Origin: Rhodococcus sp. W8901
GTDB lineage: Bacteria > Actinomycetota > Actinomycetes > Mycobacteriales > Mycobacteriaceae
NCBI RefSeq assembly: GCF_013348805.1
Contig: NZ_CP054690.1
Span: 2,542,001-2,606,000, forward strand
DNA: 64,000 nt
Reading direction: 5' to 3'
The number at the start of each line of letters is the position of its first letter. Within the stretch, counting starts at the first letter, position 1. Shown piece by piece: positions 35,976 to 53,595 of this stretch. The position numbers and the translations under genes were made by a program. A model generated the notes under the pieces. That model did no database searches, was not told the origin of the DNA, and saw only the letters and a list, made by a program, of their open reading frames with translations.

Positions 35976-37435
35976 ACGATCATCGGCAGCCGGGGCGTCC
36001 CGAGTTCGAGTCGGCTCCCGGCTACGACGATCACCGCTACAACGACGGGTACGAGGACGATCCCGGGCAGGGCTACTACTCGGACCCCGGCTACGACACC
36101 GCAGGCGTCTACGGCGACGACCACGACGGCTACCAGGCACAGCACGGTTACCCCACCGGTCAGGACTACGGTTACGAACCGGAGTTCGACCACTACACGT
36201 ACGACGACTCCACCCGACGGGCACTGCCGACCGCGGTCGGCGCGCAACCGTTGAGCCGCGGTGCGGTCCGGCGGGAGCGTGCGGCCGCGCAGCGCAAGCG
36301 TCGGGGCCGGGTCATCGGCGTCCTCGCCGGAGCGGTGCTGCTGGGCGGCATGGGCGCCGCTGCCGTCGCCGTCTACGGCAAGCTGAGCGGCAGCGACTTC
36401 GCCGATTACGCCGGGCCCGCCGGGCCCGAGGTGGTGGTGCAGGTCCACGCGGGCGATACCGCCGACGAGATCGCGAACTCGATGGCAGACAAGGACGTGG
36501 TCGCGAGCGAGTCCGCGTTCTACCGGGCAGCGCTGCGCAACGACGCCATGAACTCCCTGCAACCGGGCTTCTATGCGGTCGCCACGAAGATCTCGGGCGC
36601 CGACGCGGTGTCCGCGCTCGTGTCGCCGTCCGCGCGCGTCGGTCAGACGGTGATCTCGGAGGGCCGTCAGCTCCACGACACCCGCGACGTGCAGACCGGT
36701 GCGATCAAGAAGGGCATCTACACGCTGATCTCGGAGGCCAGCTGTGTCGGCCCGACCGAGGCACGTAAGTGCATCAGCTACGACGACCTCAACACCGCCG
36801 GCGCGAGCTCGGATCTGGCCGCCCTGGGCGTCCCGGACTGGGCGCGTAAGCAGGTGGCGAACGTCCCGGACCGCGACCGCCAGCTCGAGGGGCTGATCGC
36901 CGCCGGCAGCTGGGACTTCGATCCCACCGAGTCGCCCGTCGCGATTCTCGAGCACCTGGTCAGTTCGAGTGCGGAGAGCTACGAGTCCACCGGTATCAAG
37001 ACGGCCGGTGGCAACGTCGGCCTCGACCCGTACCAGATGCTGATCGTGGCGTCGCTCGTCGAACGCGAGGCGCTGCCCGCGGACTTCGACAAGGTCGCCC
37101 GCGTCGTGGTCAACCGGCTCGCGGTGAACCAGCCGCTGCAGTTCGACTCGACGGTGAACTACTCGCTCGACGCGACGGAGGTCGCCACGACCGACGCCGA
37201 TCGCGCCCGCGTCACGCCGTGGAACACCTACGCCAGCCCGGGGTTGCCGGCCACGCCGATTTCGTCGCCGAGCATCAATGCTCTTCGCGCGGTGGAGAAT
37301 CCGGCTCCCGGTGACTATCTGTACTTCGTGACGATCGACAAGAAGGGCACCACGCTGTTCACCCGGAGTTACGACGAGCACCTCGCGAACATCGGGTTGG
37401 CGCAGCAGAGTGGCATCCTCGACAGTGGAAGGTGA
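35972..37435 (+). CDS. mltG: Endolytic murein transglycosylase
   Basis: 487-aa YceG/MltG-family membrane enzyme that cuts nascent peptidoglycan glycan strands. A Tyr/Asp/Gly-rich cytoplasmic N-terminus of about 110 residues (many YDD/GY repeats) precedes one transmembrane helix (about 113-133), then a LysM-like and the YceG domain. The catalytic Glu lies in [10 protein letters not shown], followed by [11 protein letters not shown] and [23 protein letters not shown] 35972 overlaps the ruvX stop (GTGA). aroE follows with the same type of overlap, so ruvX-mltG-aroE are coupled. Confidence 0.95.
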   Translation: MNDHRQPGRPEFESAPGYDDHRYNDGYEDDPGQGYYSDPGYDTAGVYGDDHDGYQAQHGYPTGQDYGYEPEFDHYTYDDSTRRALPTAVGAQPLSRGAVRRERAAAQRKRRGRVIGVLAGAVLLGGMGAAAVAVYGKLSGSDFADYAGPAGPEVVVQVHAGDTADEIANSMADKDVVASESAFYRAALRNDAMNSLQPGFYAVATKISGADAVSALVSPSARVGQTVISEGRQLHDTRDVQTGAIKKGIYTLISEASCVGPTEARKCISYDDLNTAGASSDLAALGVPDWARKQVANVPDRDRQLEGLIAAGSWDFDPTESPVAILEHLVSSSAESYESTGIKTAGGNVGLDPYQMLIVASLVEREALPADFDKVARVVVNRLAVNQPLQFDSTVNYSLDATEVATTDADRARVTPWNTYASPGLPATPISSPSINALRAVENPAPGDYLYFVTIDKKGTTLFTRSYDEHLANIGLAQQSGILDSGR

Positions 37436-38256
37436 TCGCAGTGGCCGCGCGTAAGGCCGCCGTTCTCGGCAGTCCGATCTCGCACTCGAAGTCCCCGGAT
37501 CTGCACCTGGCGGCGTATCGCGCGCTCGGGCTGACGGACTGGACGTACGAGCGCATCGAATGCACCGGTGAGCAGTTGCCCGGTCTCGTCGCGGGCCTCG
37601 GCCCCGAATGGGTGGGACTGTCGGTGACGATGCCTGGCAAGGTCGCGGCCCTCGAGTTCGCGACCGAACGCACCGAGCGGGCGGTCACGATCGGCTCGGC
37701 GAACACCCTCGTCCGCATCGACGGCGGCTGGAGCGCCGACTGCACCGACGTCGACGGTGTCCGCGGCGCCCTCGTCGAGGGTGGGATCGGTGACCTCGCC
37801 GGTGCCGCGGCCGTCGTGGTCGGCGCCGGCGGAACGGCCCGCCCGGCTCTCGTCGCGCTCGCCGACATGGGCGTGGCATCGGTGACGGTCGTCGCGCGTG
37901 ATGCCGACCGCGCTCGGCCCACGCTCGAGTGCGCGGAGGCGGTGGGGCTGTCCGTGCGGCACCTGACGTTCGACGACGGGCGACTGGCCGACGTCTGCAC
38001 CGCGTCGGCTGCACTGGTGAGCACCGTTCCCGCGGGGGCCGCCGCGCCGTTCGCCGACGCGATCGGTCGGGCCCCGTTCGTGCTCGACGCGATCTACGAT
38101 CCGTGGCCCACCCCGCTGGCGGACGCGGTCGAGCGCACCGGCGGAACCGTCGTCGGTGGTCTGGCGATGCTGCTCAACCAGGCGTACGGGCAGGTCGAGC
38201 AGTTCACCGGCATGCCCGCACCGCGAGAGGCGATGGCGGCGGCACTGCCGCGCTGA
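37432..38256 (+). CDS. aroE: Shikimate dehydrogenase
   Basis: 274-aa NADPH-dependent enzyme reducing 3-dehydroshikimate to shikimate. Substrate-binding GSPISHSKSPDLH at the N-terminus, SVTMPGKVAAL with the catalytic Lys (about residue 66), the Asp in DCTDVDGV and the nucleotide loop GAGGTARPAL (about 124) are present. NQAYGQVEQFTG near the C-terminus is typical. GTG 37432 overlaps the mltG stop by 4 nt. Confidence 0.95.
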   Translation: MIAVAARKAAVLGSPISHSKSPDLHLAAYRALGLTDWTYERIECTGEQLPGLVAGLGPEWVGLSVTMPGKVAALEFATERTERAVTIGSANTLVRIDGGWSADCTDVDGVRGALVEGGIGDLAGAAAVVVGAGGTARPALVALADMGVASVTVVARDADRARPTLECAEAVGLSVRHLTFDDGRLADVCTASAALVSTVPAGAAAPFADAIGRAPFVLDAIYDPWPTPLADAVERTGGTVVGGLAMLLNQAYGQVEQFTGMPAPREAMAAALPR

Positions 38257-38364
38257 GCCCGGACCCGGTCCGCGGTTCTCCACAGCCGCACACGCATCCA
38301 CAGATCTGTTCGCGGCCGCCGATTCCCGGGGCCGGGCGTCCTGGACGCACCGCATGCTCTCGGC

Positions 38365-38946
38365 ATGTGGTGGATCGGTGTGGTGGGCGTTGCGGCGGGT
38401 GTCGCCGCCGGGGCCGGAACCAGGCGCGTCGTGGCACGGCTCGCGCGCGAGTCGCCGGTGCCCGCCGGATGGTGCGAGGTCGCGTGTGCACTCGGGTTCG
38501 CGGCGGTCGCGGTGCGGAACGGGCTCGTGCCCACCCTCGCACCGGCGCTGCTGTTCGTGTGGTGGACGATCGCGGCCGGTGTCGTCGACCTGCGGGTGCG
38601 CCGTCTCCCCAATGTCCTGACCCTTCCGGGCGCGGTGGCGATCGTGGGCTTCGCGACCGCCACGGGGCAGTGGCGGACGGCGGTCGTCGGCGGCCTGATG
38701 CTGTCGGGGCTGTACCTGCTCGTGCACCTGACGGCGCCCGCGGCCATGGGTGCGGGCGACGTCAAACTGGCGCTCGGTCTGGGCGCCGCGGCGGGCCTCG
38801 GCGGGGCCCAGACGTGGCTCGCGGCCGCCGCCCTCGCGCCAGTCCTCACCGCCGTGGTGGGCGTGTTGCGGGGGAGAGCGGACGGGATGATCGCCCACGG
38901 TCCGTCGATGTGCGCGGCGACCGCGTTGGCGATGTGGCCGGTGTGA
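38365..38946 (+). CDS. Prepilin peptidase (A24 family), short form
   Basis: 193-aa polytopic membrane aspartic protease of the type IV prepilin/FlaK family. The two catalytic aspartates are visible in GVVDLRVRRLPN (about residue 75) and in GAGDVKLALG (about 133), the GxGD signature. It lacks the N-terminal cytoplasmic methyltransferase domain with Cys pairs found in full PilD. About six hydrophobic helices are visible. Its place between aroE and aroC is conserved in related actinobacteria. No pilin or tad genes are in the window, so its substrate is encoded elsewhere. Confidence 0.88.
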   Translation: MWWIGVVGVAAGVAAGAGTRRVVARLARESPVPAGWCEVACALGFAAVAVRNGLVPTLAPALLFVWWTIAAGVVDLRVRRLPNVLTLPGAVAIVGFATATGQWRTAVVGGLMLSGLYLLVHLTAPAAMGAGDVKLALGLGAAAGLGGAQTWLAAAALAPVLTAVVGVLRGRADGMIAHGPSMCAATALAMWPV

Positions 38947-38997
38947 CGGGAGCGGCGGACGGCCCGCTGTCGTACCGGACGCCGTGCTCGTGGAAAG

Positions 38998-40194
38998 ATG
39001 CTGGATGTGTTGCGCTGGATAACTGCTGGAGAGTCCCATGGTCCCGCCCTCGTTGCCATGCTCGAGGGGATGGTTGCCGGCGTCGAGGTGACGTCCGACG
39101 ACATCGCGGCGCAGCTTGCGCGCCGTCGCCTCGGCTACGGCCGCGGTGCCCGCATGAAGTTCGAGGCCGACAAGGTCACGATCATCGGTGGCGTGCGGCA
39201 CGGTCGCACCCTCGGCGGTCCGATCGCGGTCGAGGTGGGCAACACCGAGTGGCCCAAGTGGGAGACGATCATGTCCGCCGACCCGGTGGACGAGGCGGAG
39301 CTCGCCGGTCAGGCCCGCAACGCGCCGCTGACCCGTCCGCGCCCCGGCCACGCCGACTACTCGGGCATGCTCAAGTACGGCTTCGACGACGCCCGCCCCG
39401 TCCTCGAGCGCGCCAGCGCCCGTGAGACCGCGGCCCGCGTCGCGGCCGGAACCGTGGCCCGTCAGTTCCTGCGCCAGCTGTTCGGCGTCGAGGTCGTCTC
39501 GCACGTCATCTCGATCGGCGCCTCCGACCCCTACGTCGGCCCCGGTCCCGCCGCCGACGCGCTCGACGCCATCGATGCCAGCCCCGTGCGTGCCTGCGAC
39601 AAGGCCGCGGAAGAGTCGATGATCGCCGAGATCGAGGCCGCCAAGAAGGACGGCGACACCCTCGGCGGTGTCGTCGAGGTGATCGTCCACGGTCTGCCGG
39701 TCGGCCTCGGCTCGTTCATCAGCGGCGCGGACCGGCTCGACTCCAAGCTCGCCGCCGCCCTGATGGGCATCCAGGCGATCAAGGGCGTCGAGGTCGGTGA
39801 CGGCTTCGAGACCGCACGCCGCCGCGGCAGCGCCGCGCACGACGAGATGCGTCCCGGCCCCGACGGCGTCCTGCGTTCGACCAACCGCGCCGGCGGCCTC
39901 GAGGGCGGCATGACCAACGGTGAGGCGCTGCGTGTGCGCGCCGCGATGAAGCCGATCTCGACGGTCCCGCGCGCGCTGTCCACGGTCGACATGTCGACCG
40001 GCGAGGAGGCCGTGGCGATCCACCAGCGTTCGGATGTGTGCGCGGTTCCGGCCGCCGGTGTCGTGGCCGAGGCGATGGTTGCGCTCGTGGTGGCCCAGGC
40101 CGCGCTCGACAAGTTCGGTGGCGACTCCCTCGCGGAGACCCGCTCGAACTACCAGCGTTACGTCGACGGCATCGCGGCCCGTCTGTCGCGGTGA
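38998..40194 (+). CDS. aroC: Chorismate synthase
   Basis: 398 aa. Converts EPSP to chorismate with reduced FMN. The three family signatures are seen: [20 protein letters not shown] at the start, [11 protein letters not shown] and [13 protein letters not shown] in the first half, and [17 protein letters not shown] near the end. ATG 38998 is listed, but GTG 39007 (starting [11 protein letters not shown]) matches the usual N-terminus as well and has a better-spaced GGAAAG. It heads the tight group aroC-aroK-aroB-aroQ. Confidence 0.95.
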   Translation: MLDVLRWITAGESHGPALVAMLEGMVAGVEVTSDDIAAQLARRRLGYGRGARMKFEADKVTIIGGVRHGRTLGGPIAVEVGNTEWPKWETIMSADPVDEAELAGQARNAPLTRPRPGHADYSGMLKYGFDDARPVLERASARETAARVAAGTVARQFLRQLFGVEVVSHVISIGASDPYVGPGPAADALDAIDASPVRACDKAAEESMIAEIEAAKKDGDTLGGVVEVIVHGLPVGLGSFISGADRLDSKLAAALMGIQAIKGVEVGDGFETARRRGSAAHDEMRPGPDGVLRSTNRAGGLEGGMTNGEALRVRAAMKPISTVPRALSTVDMSTGEEAVAIHQRSDVCAVPAAGVVAEAMVALVVAQAALDKFGGDSLAETRSNYQRYVDGIAARLSR

Positions 40195-40198
40195 TGCG

Positions 40199-42292
<2,094 letters not shown>

Positions 42293-42335
42293 CACAGCTG
42301 CGCCTCGACGCGAGTCGGGAAGCCTGGCACGACAG

Positions 42336-42370
42336 AACGGGCCGGGGCGGATCATCCGCCCCGGCCCGTT
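42336..42370. terminator. Bidirectional terminator between aroQ and the convergent membrane protein
   Basis: Two perfect 17-nt arms (AACGGGCCGGGGCGGAT and its complement) around one base form a very stable hairpin ending 29 nt before the end of the minus-strand gene. Confidence 0.88.
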
Positions 42371-42399
42371 CGTCTCTCAGTGCGAGTTCGTTGCGCGGT

Positions 42400-43080
42400 C
42401 TACGTGTCGGCCCGGTGCGCCCCACCGGGCTTGCCGTCCGGGTCGACCGGCGCGAACACCTCGGTGTCGGTGTTGTCGGCGGGCACCGCGCCTTCGCCGC
42501 TCCCGTCTCCCGCGGCGCTGTCGGTGTAGCCGTAGCCGGCCTCGGTGCCGTGCTCGTACGACCACTCGCTGCCGGCGTAGTTCTCGGCGGCGGACTCTTC
42601 GACGTCGACATCGGCGTCGTCCGCATACGCGACTGCGCCGGCGGCCCGTGCCTTCGCGGAATCGCGTCCCACGAGGAACCGGCCGAGGGCGACGCCGATC
42701 GTCGCCGGGATGAAGATCAGCAGGATGGTGAAGGCTGCGCCGGAGGTGACCTCGAAGAACAGCGAGCCGTTGGTGATCGCGATGTCGAAGATCAGTCCGA
42801 GGATCCAGGCCGCGGCGCCGGCGAGGATGCCGGCGACGGCGGCGGCCTTGAGCCACATCATCGTCAGATCCGCGGACTCGTCCGGGTCGGGATTGGCGCG
42901 ACGGTCGCGGATGCCGTCGAGCGCGCCCCACAGGAACGCCGCGAGGATCACGAGGATCAACGAGAACCACCTCAGGATGCTGCCCTGCTGGGGCCACTGC
43001 GTCACCGCGGCTCCCAGGAAAGTGCGCACCACGACGTGTACCAATGCCAGACCGAGACCGCGTACGACCCACCCATTCAT
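42400..43080 (-). CDS. Multi-pass membrane protein (B-4DMT family, Rv2536-like)
   Basis: 226 aa with four hydrophobic helices: about residues 5-25, 32-52, 77-98 and 105-130. A hydrophilic acidic C-terminal tail of about 85 residues follows, rich in Asp, Glu and Gly. The pattern and the position between aroQ and pepQ match the B-4DMT family transporter annotated in related genomes. The transported compound is unknown. ATG 43080 lies 7 nt after TACGCT on the minus strand, suggesting a leaderless message divergent from that of pepQ. Confidence 0.8.
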   Translation of the reverse strand: MNGWVVRGLGLALVHVVVRTFLGAAVTQWPQQGSILRWFSLILVILAAFLWGALDGIRDRRANPDPDESADLTMMWLKAAAVAGILAGAAAWILGLIFDIAITNGSLFFEVTSGAAFTILLIFIPATIGVALGRFLVGRDSAKARAAGAVAYADDADVDVEESAAENYAGSEWSYEHGTEAGYGYTDSAAGDGSGEGAVPADNTDTEVFAPVDPDGKPGGAHRADT

Positions 43081-43087
43081 GTGACAC

Positions 43088-43093
43088 AGCGTA
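43088..43093 (-). promoter_or_regulatory. Candidate -10 for leaderless membrane protein mRNA
   Basis: On the minus strand TACGCT (TAnnnT) ends 7 nt before ATG 43080. No Shine-Dalgarno. Confidence 0.45.
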
Positions 43094-43201
43094 ACCAGCA
43101 GGGTTCGGCACTTGTGTCCTAACCCACACAAACGGGTCGAAGAGGCGTCGGACACGTCTGTCGCGCCGGGGGAGCAGGGTGGGCGCAGGGTAGTTGCAGG
43201 G

Positions 43202-43207
43202 TAGTTT
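43202..43207 (+). promoter_or_regulatory. Candidate -10 for leaderless pepQ mRNA
   Basis: TAGTTT ends 7 nt before ATG 43215. The GGAGG at 43209-43213 is only 1 nt from the ATG, too close to act as a Shine-Dalgarno, which supports leaderless initiation. Confidence 0.5.
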
Positions 43208-43214
43208 CGGAGGC

Positions 43215-44333
43215 ATGTCGATCCACCGGGTGACCGCTTCGACCGCTGCGCGCCGCGGCCGACTTCGTGCTCTCCTGCGGGAGCACAGCCTCGACGCGCT
43301 GCTGGTGACGGACCTGCTCAACATCCGCTACCTCACCGGATTCACCGGCTCGAATGCGGCGTTGCTCGTGACCGCCGCCGACGAGTCGGGTGCCGAGGAC
43401 CGGACCGTCATCTGCACCGACGGTCGATACCTGGTGCAGGTCGCCGAGCAGGTGCCGGACCTGCGGGCGGAGATCGCCCGCGCGAGCGCGCCGCGCCTGC
43501 TCGAACTCGCTGTCGCCTGGGGCGCCGGCAAGCTCGGCTTCGAGAGCCACGTCGTGACGTTCGACCAGCACGCCGCTTGGGTCGAGGCGGCACCGGAGAT
43601 CGGTTTCACCCGCGCCCCGCGTCTGGTGGAGCAACTCCGAACCGTCAAGGACGAGGGCGAGATCGACCTGCTGCGTCGGGCGTGCGCGGCGGCCGACGAT
43701 GCCCTCGCGGCGTTGATCGAGCGCGGGGGACTGCGCCCGGGGCGGACCGAACGCGAGGTGGGTCGCGAACTCGAGTCGCTCATGTTCGACCACGGTGCCG
43801 ACGGAATCTCGTTCGAGACGATCGTCGCCGCCGGCCCGAACTCGGCGATCCCGCACCATCGACCCACCGACGCCGTCCTGCGGTCCGGCGACCTCCTCAA
43901 ACTGGACTTCGGTGCGCAGATCGGCGGCTACCACTCCGACATGACCCGGACGTACGTGCTGGAGAAGGTCTCGCAGTGGCAGCGGGACCTCTACGACCTG
44001 GTTCGGGAGGCGCAGGCGGCGGGTCGGGCAGCGCTCGCGCCCGGCGCCGAGGTCGGCGCGGTGGACACGGCGGCCCGGTCGGTGATCGAGAGCGCCGGAT
44101 ACGGCGACCTGTTCCTGCACGGACTCGGCCACGGCGTGGGGCTGGAGATCCATGAAGCACCCGGGATCGGCAAGCTCGGCACCGGTACACTGCTTTGCGG
44201 TGCGGTGGTGACCGTCGAGCCGGGTGTGTACTTCTCCGGGCGCGGTGGCGTCAGGATCGAGGACACGCTCGTCGTTCGCGAGCAGGGGCCGGAACTCCTC
44301 ACTCTCACCAGCAAGGATCTCGTAATCGTCTGA
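43215..44333 (+). CDS. pepQ: Xaa-Pro aminopeptidase / prolidase (M24B)
   Basis: 372-aa metallopeptidase of the pita-bread fold. The N-terminal creatinase-like domain contains RYLTGFTGSNAALLV. The metal ligands of the catalytic half are visible: KLDFGAQIGGYHSDMTRT (two Asp), GLGHGVGLEIHE (His), TVEPGVYF (Glu) and RIEDT (Glu). It probably removes residues next to proline from peptides. Upstream of efp, as is common in many bacteria; only 16 nt separate them. Confidence 0.92.
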   Translation: MSIHRVTASTAARRGRLRALLREHSLDALLVTDLLNIRYLTGFTGSNAALLVTAADESGAEDRTVICTDGRYLVQVAEQVPDLRAEIARASAPRLLELAVAWGAGKLGFESHVVTFDQHAAWVEAAPEIGFTRAPRLVEQLRTVKDEGEIDLLRRACAAADDALAALIERGGLRPGRTEREVGRELESLMFDHGADGISFETIVAAGPNSAIPHHRPTDAVLRSGDLLKLDFGAQIGGYHSDMTRTYVLEKVSQWQRDLYDLVREAQAAGRAALAPGAEVGAVDTAARSVIESAGYGDLFLHGLGHGVGLEIHEAPGIGKLGTGTLLCGAVVTVEPGVYFSGRGGVRIEDTLVVREQGPELLTLTSKDLVIV

Positions 44334-44349
44334 AGGAGACGCGAACTAA

Positions 44350-44913
44350 GTGGCAGACACCAGTGATTTCAAGAACGGGCTCGTACTGAAGATCGAGGGC
44401 CAGCTCTGGCAGATCATCGAGTTCCAGCACGTCAAGCCGGGCAAGGGCCCTGCGTTCGTCCGCACCAAGATGAAGAACGTCCTGTCGGGCAAGACCGTCG
44501 ACAAGACCTTCAACGCGGGTGTCAAGGTCGAGACCGCTACGGTCGACCGCCGCGACATGACCTACCTGTACCACGACGGTAGCGACTACATCTTCATGGA
44601 TGGCGACACCTACGACCAGATCCCGATCGGCGAGGCCACCGTCGGCGACGGCGCGCGCTTCCTGCTCGAGAACATGCAGGTCCAGGTCGCGACGCACGAG
44701 GATGCCCCGCTGTTCGTCGAGCTCCCGGTTACGGTCGAGCTCGAGGTCAAGCACACCGATCCGGGCCTGCAGGGTGACCGTTCGACCGGCGGCACCAAGC
44801 CCGCCACCCTCGAGACCGGCGCCGAGATCCAGGTCCCGCTGTTCATCAACACCGGCGACAAGCTCAAGGTCGATTCGCGTGACGGCAACTACCTCGGGCG
44901 CGTGAATTCCTGA
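44350..44913 (+). CDS. efp: Elongation factor P
   Basis: 187-aa translation factor that relieves ribosome stalling at polyproline. Three beta-barrel domains; the loop near residue 30 reads [12 protein letters not shown] with Lys at the tip, the position modified in other bacteria. No EpmA/EpmB-type modification gene is present in the window. GTG 44350 with AGGAG at 44335-44339. nusB starts on the next base after the stop. pepQ, efp and nusB probably form one transcript. Confidence 0.95.
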   Translation: MADTSDFKNGLVLKIEGQLWQIIEFQHVKPGKGPAFVRTKMKNVLSGKTVDKTFNAGVKVETATVDRRDMTYLYHDGSDYIFMDGDTYDQIPIGEATVGDGARFLLENMQVQVATHEDAPLFVELPVTVELEVKHTDPGLQGDRSTGGTKPATLETGAEIQVPLFINTGDKLKVDSRDGNYLGRVNS

Positions 44914-45453
44914 GTGTCGGGTACGCATAAGAAACTCGGAGCACGTCACAAGGCCCGCAAGCGGGCCGTCGATTTCCTGTTCGAGGCCGAGGCGCGTGAC
45001 GTCGACCCGGTCGATCTCGCGGAGGAGCGGGCGCAGCTCGCGACCCGCGACGATTCCGTTGCCCCGGTGGCCCCGTACACGGTGACCGTGGTGCAGGGTG
45101 TCGCGGAGAACCTCGACCGGCTCGATCAGGTGATCGAGTCGCATCTGCAGGACTGGACGCTCGAGCGTCTGCCTGCGGTCGACCGGGCGATCCTGCGGAT
45201 CGCCGTGTGGGAGCTGTTCCACGCGACGGACGTCCCGCCCGTCGTCGCCGTCGACGAAGCTGTCGAACTCGCCAAGGAGCTGTCCACCGACGACTCGCCC
45301 AGCTTCGTGAACGGAGTGCTGGGTCAGGTCGTGCTGGTGGCCCCGCAGGTCCGGGCCGCGGCCGCGGCGACCTCGCAGCGCGCGAAGGCGGACACCGCCG
45401 ACGACGCTGACACCCCCGCCGGCCCTGCCGGCGGTGAAGATTCCGAGTCCTGA
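44914..45453 (+). CDS. nusB: Transcription antitermination factor NusB
   Basis: 179 aa. The all-helical NusB domain covers residues about 8-140 ([56 protein letters not shown]). It binds boxA RNA with NusE for rRNA antitermination. The last 35 residues are an Ala/Asp-rich disordered tail, common in actinobacterial NusB. GTG follows the efp stop with no gap. A strong terminator begins 9 nt after the stop. Confidence 0.94.
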   Translation: MSGTHKKLGARHKARKRAVDFLFEAEARDVDPVDLAEERAQLATRDDSVAPVAPYTVTVVQGVAENLDRLDQVIESHLQDWTLERLPAVDRAILRIAVWELFHATDVPPVVAVDEAVELAKELSTDDSPSFVNGVLGQVVLVAPQVRAAAAATSQRAKADTADDADTPAGPAGGEDSES

Positions 45454-45462
45454 AGTGGACAA

Positions 45463-45498
45463 GCTGCCGCCCATCCCGATTTCGGGGTGGGCGGCAGC
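45463..45498 (+). terminator. nusB terminator hairpin
   Basis: GCTGCCGCCCATCCC pairs with GGGGTGGGCGGCAGC (one T-G pair) around a GATTTC loop. It separates pepQ-efp-nusB from the pyr operon. Confidence 0.88.
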
Positions 45499-45558
45499 GC
45501 GTTCGGCACACTTCGAGGACTCGGCCTACCCGGAATCTGGCGCGGTGGTCGCCGCTGA

Positions 45559-45564
45559 TAGGCT
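45559..45564 (+). promoter_or_regulatory. Candidate extended -10 of the pyr operon
   Basis: TAGGCT preceded by TGA gives a TGn extended -10. A start near 45571 would give a leader of about 53 nt that contains the PyrR loop. No good -35 is visible. Confidence 0.45.
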
Positions 45565-45587
45565 GACCGGCGTCAGACATCCTTTAA

Positions 45588-47173
<1,586 letters not shown>

Positions 47174-47229
47174 GCGACCTGAACACAACGAGTAACGACA
47201 AGACGAGAAACGAGAAGGTGGCGCCGCAG

Positions 47230-48549
47230 ATGTCCGCGAGCGGGAACGTGTTGATCAAGAACGTTCTGGTGTACGGCGAGGGCGATCCGACCGACCTGCT
47301 GCTGGGCGACGGCCAGATCCTCGAAATCGGTGCCGGACTGAATGCCGGCGACGACACCGAGGTGATCGACGGGCAGGGGCAGATCCTGCTGCCCGGCTTC
47401 GTCGACATGCACACGCACCTGCGTGAACCGGGCCGCGAGGACACCGAGACCATCGACTCCGGTTCGGCGGCGGCGGCCCTCGGCGGTTACACCGCGGTGT
47501 TCGCGATGGCGAACACCAGCCCGGTGGCCGACTCCGCCGTCATCACCGACCACGTGTGGCGACGCGGCCAGGAGGTCGGGCTCGTCGACGTGCACCCGGT
47601 CGGTGCGGTCACGGTCGGCCTCGAAGGCAAGCAGCTCGCCGAGATGGCGACGATGGCGGCCGGTGTCGGCCGGGTGAAGCTGTTCTCCGACGACGGCCAA
47701 TGCGTCGCGGACCCGCTGATCATGCGCCGCGCGCTGGAGTACTCCGCGTCGCTCGGCGTCCTGATTGCGCAGCACGCGGAAGAGCCGCGCCTGACCGAGG
47801 GTGCAGTCGCACACGAGGGCCCCACCGCGGCCCGACTCGGACTGACCGGTTGGCCGCGCGCCGCCGAGGAGTCGATCGTCGCCCGCGACGCGCTCCTGGC
47901 CCGTGACGCCGGCGCCCGCGTGCACATCTGCCACGCGTCGACCGCCGGCTCCGTCGAGCTCGTGAAGTGGGCGCGCGGTCAGGGCATCTCCATCACCGCC
48001 GAGGTCACCCCGCACCACCTTCTGCTCGACGACTCGCGCCTCGAGACGTACGACGCGGTCAACAAGGTCAACCCGCCGCTGCGCGAGGCGTCCGATGTCG
48101 CGGCGCTGCGCCGCGGGCTGGCCGAGGGGATCATCGACTGCGTGGCCACCGATCACGCGCCGCACGCCGAACAGGACAAGTGCTGCGAGTTCTCGCAGGC
48201 CCGCCCCGGCATGCTTGGGCTCGAGACGGCACTGTCGATCGTCGTGGACACGATGGTCCGTCCGGGCCTGCTGGACTGGCGCGGCGTGGCCCGCGTGATG
48301 AGCGAGCGGCCCGCCGAGATCGTCGGACTCGACGACCAGGGTCGCCCGATCGAGGTGGGCGAGCCGGCCAATCTGGTGCTCGTCGACCCCGACACCGAGT
48401 GGACGGTGCACGGCCCGGAGTTGGCCAGCGTCGCGAACAACACGCCGTACGAGTCGATGACGCTGCCCGCGAGGGTGACGGCCACAGTGCTGCGCGGCCG
48501 CGTCACCGCACGTGACGGCAAGGTCCGGCCACTGGGAGAGGTGTACTGA
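47230..48549 (+). CDS. pyrC: Dihydroorotase
   Basis: 439-aa class I dihydroorotase. Zinc ligands in [12 protein letters not shown] (HxH), then AQHAEEPRL and [10 protein letters not shown] (His), and the catalytic Asp in VATDHAPH. The ATG at 47230 is selected because AAGGTG lies 9 nt upstream and the protein then has the family N-terminus ([12 protein letters not shown]). A GTG at 47170 overlapping the pyrB stop would add 20 polar residues ([10 protein letters not shown]...) not seen in relatives, yet would restore the overlap pattern of the operon, so it cannot be ruled out. Confidence 0.94.
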   Translation: MSASGNVLIKNVLVYGEGDPTDLLLGDGQILEIGAGLNAGDDTEVIDGQGQILLPGFVDMHTHLREPGREDTETIDSGSAAAALGGYTAVFAMANTSPVADSAVITDHVWRRGQEVGLVDVHPVGAVTVGLEGKQLAEMATMAAGVGRVKLFSDDGQCVADPLIMRRALEYSASLGVLIAQHAEEPRLTEGAVAHEGPTAARLGLTGWPRAAEESIVARDALLARDAGARVHICHASTAGSVELVKWARGQGISITAEVTPHHLLLDDSRLETYDAVNKVNPPLREASDVAALRRGLAEGIIDCVATDHAPHAEQDKCCEFSQARPGMLGLETALSIVVDTMVRPGLLDWRGVARVMSERPAEIVGLDDQGRPIEVGEPANLVLVDPDTEWTVHGPELASVANNTPYESMTLPARVTATVLRGRVTARDGKVRPLGEVY

Positions 48550-49091
48550 TGGAGCGCATTCTGTGGGTGGTCGGCTGCATCGCGGTCTGGGCGCTGGCGA
48601 TCTTCCTGATGTACCGCGGCTGGAAGGGTCGGGCCAGGCGCCAGGCCGACCGGATCGGTGAGCTGCCGCAGGTTCCCGCGGACCTCGGCAAGCAGTTGAT
48701 CGCCCCGAGTACCGGCCTGTACGTGGGCAGCACGATTGCCCCGAGCTGGCAGGACCGAATCGCGGTCGGCGACATCGGCTTCCGTGCGACCGGTGCGCTC
48801 AGCCGCTGGACGGGCGGCATCCTGCTCGAGCGGGACGGCGCGTCGGCGATCTGGATTCCCGAGGGATCGATCCGGGCGATCCGCACCGAGCGCGGCCTTG
48901 CCGGAAAAGTGATGACGAAGGACGGAGTCCTGGTGATCCGGTGGGAGTTGCCCACCGGCACCGAGATCGACACGGGATTCCGCGGAGACGACAAGACCGT
49001 GTACCCCGAGTGGGTGCGCGACACAGACAGTGATGACACAGCGAATGCGGCGGGCTCTGGTGAGGTCGAGCAGAACGGAGAAGACGCATGA
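48549..49091 (+). CDS. PH-like domain membrane protein of the pyr operon (Rv1382-like)
   Basis: 180 aa. One N-terminal transmembrane helix (residues about 4-22) is followed by a positively charged stretch and a beta-rich domain of about 120 residues that corresponds to the PH-like family found at this place in actinobacterial pyr operons. The acidic tail is disordered. Function is unknown; the conserved position between pyrC and carA suggests a link with pyrimidine or carbamoyl-phosphate metabolism or simply operon hitch-hiking. It overlaps both neighbours (TGATG and ATGA). Confidence 0.82.
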   Translation: MERILWVVGCIAVWALAIFLMYRGWKGRARRQADRIGELPQVPADLGKQLIAPSTGLYVGSTIAPSWQDRIAVGDIGFRATGALSRWTGGILLERDGASAIWIPEGSIRAIRTERGLAGKVMTKDGVLVIRWELPTGTEIDTGFRGDDKTVYPEWVRDTDSDDTANAAGSGEVEQNGEDA

Positions 49092-50247
49092 GCGGCTTTG
49101 ACAGCAATACGGCGGTCCTGGTTCTCGAGGACGGCCGTGTCTTCCGGGGAACGACGTTCGGTGCCGTGGGGCAGACCCTCGGCGAGGCGGTCTTCAGCAC
49201 CGGCATGACGGGCTATCAGGAGACCCTTACCGACCCCAGCTACCACCGTCAGATCGTGGTGTCGACGGCACCGCAGATCGGCAACACCGGCTGGAACGAC
49301 GAGGACAACGAGTCCGTCGGCCCCACCGGTAAGTCGTCGGAGTCGAAGATCTGGGTCGCGGGCTACGTCGTGCGCGACCCCTCGCGCCGCACCTCCAGCT
49401 GGCGGGCGACCGGGTCGCTGCAGGACGAGCTCGAGCGCCAGGGCGTCGTCGGCATCGCCGGCATCGACACCCGCGCCCTGGTTCGGCACCTGCGCACCCG
49501 CGGTTCGATGCGCGCCGGCGTCTTCTCGGGCGACGCGCTCGCCGACGTGGATGTCCTGCTGGATCGGGTGAAGAGCCAGCCGACGATGCTCGGAGCCGAC
49601 CTGGCCGGCGAGGTGTCGACCCCGAACGGCTACATCGTCGAGCCGGCCGGCGGCGAGGCCCGCTACACCGTCGCGGCCATCGACCTCGGCATCAAGACCA
49701 ACACGCCGCGCATGTTCGCCGAGCGCGGCATGCGCGTGCACGTGCTGCCGTCCACCGCGACGCTGCACGACATCCTGGACATCAAGGCCGACGGCGTCTT
49801 CCTGTCCAACGGCCCGGGCGACCCGGCCACCGCGGACGGTGCCGTGCACCTCACCAAGGAGATCCTGGGCCAGGGGCTGCCGCTGTTCGGCATCTGCTTC
49901 GGCAACCAGATCCTGGGCCGCGCGCTGGGACTGAACACCTACAAGATGAAGTTCGGCCACCGCGGCATCAACATCCCGGTCGTCGAGCACGAGACCGGAC
50001 GCATCGCGATCACCGCGCAGAACCACGGCTTCGCGCTCGAGGGTGAAGCAGGCCAGGAGTTCGACACCCCGTTCGGCCGCGCGGTCGTGAGCCACACATG
50101 CGCCAACGACGGCGCCGTCGAGGGCGTCCGCCTGCTCGACGATTCCGCGTTCTCCGTGCAGTACCACCCCGAGGCCGCGGCCGGCCCGCACGACGCCGCG
50201 TACCTGTTCGACCGTTTCGCCAACCTGCTCGAGGGAGTCAAGAAGTA

Positions 50248-50248
<1 letters not shown>
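49088..50248 (+). CDS. carA: Carbamoyl-phosphate synthase small subunit
   Basis: 386-aa glutamine amidotransferase subunit. The N-terminal CPSase domain starts [30 protein letters not shown] is typical. The class I amidotransferase triad is visible: Cys in [17 protein letters not shown] (about residue 275), and the His/Glu in [13 protein letters not shown]. It supplies ammonia to CarB for both arginine and pyrimidine synthesis. ATGA overlap with the previous gene and TAATG with carB. Confidence 0.96.
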
Positions 50249-53591
<3,343 letters not shown>

Positions 53592-53595
<4 letters not shown>

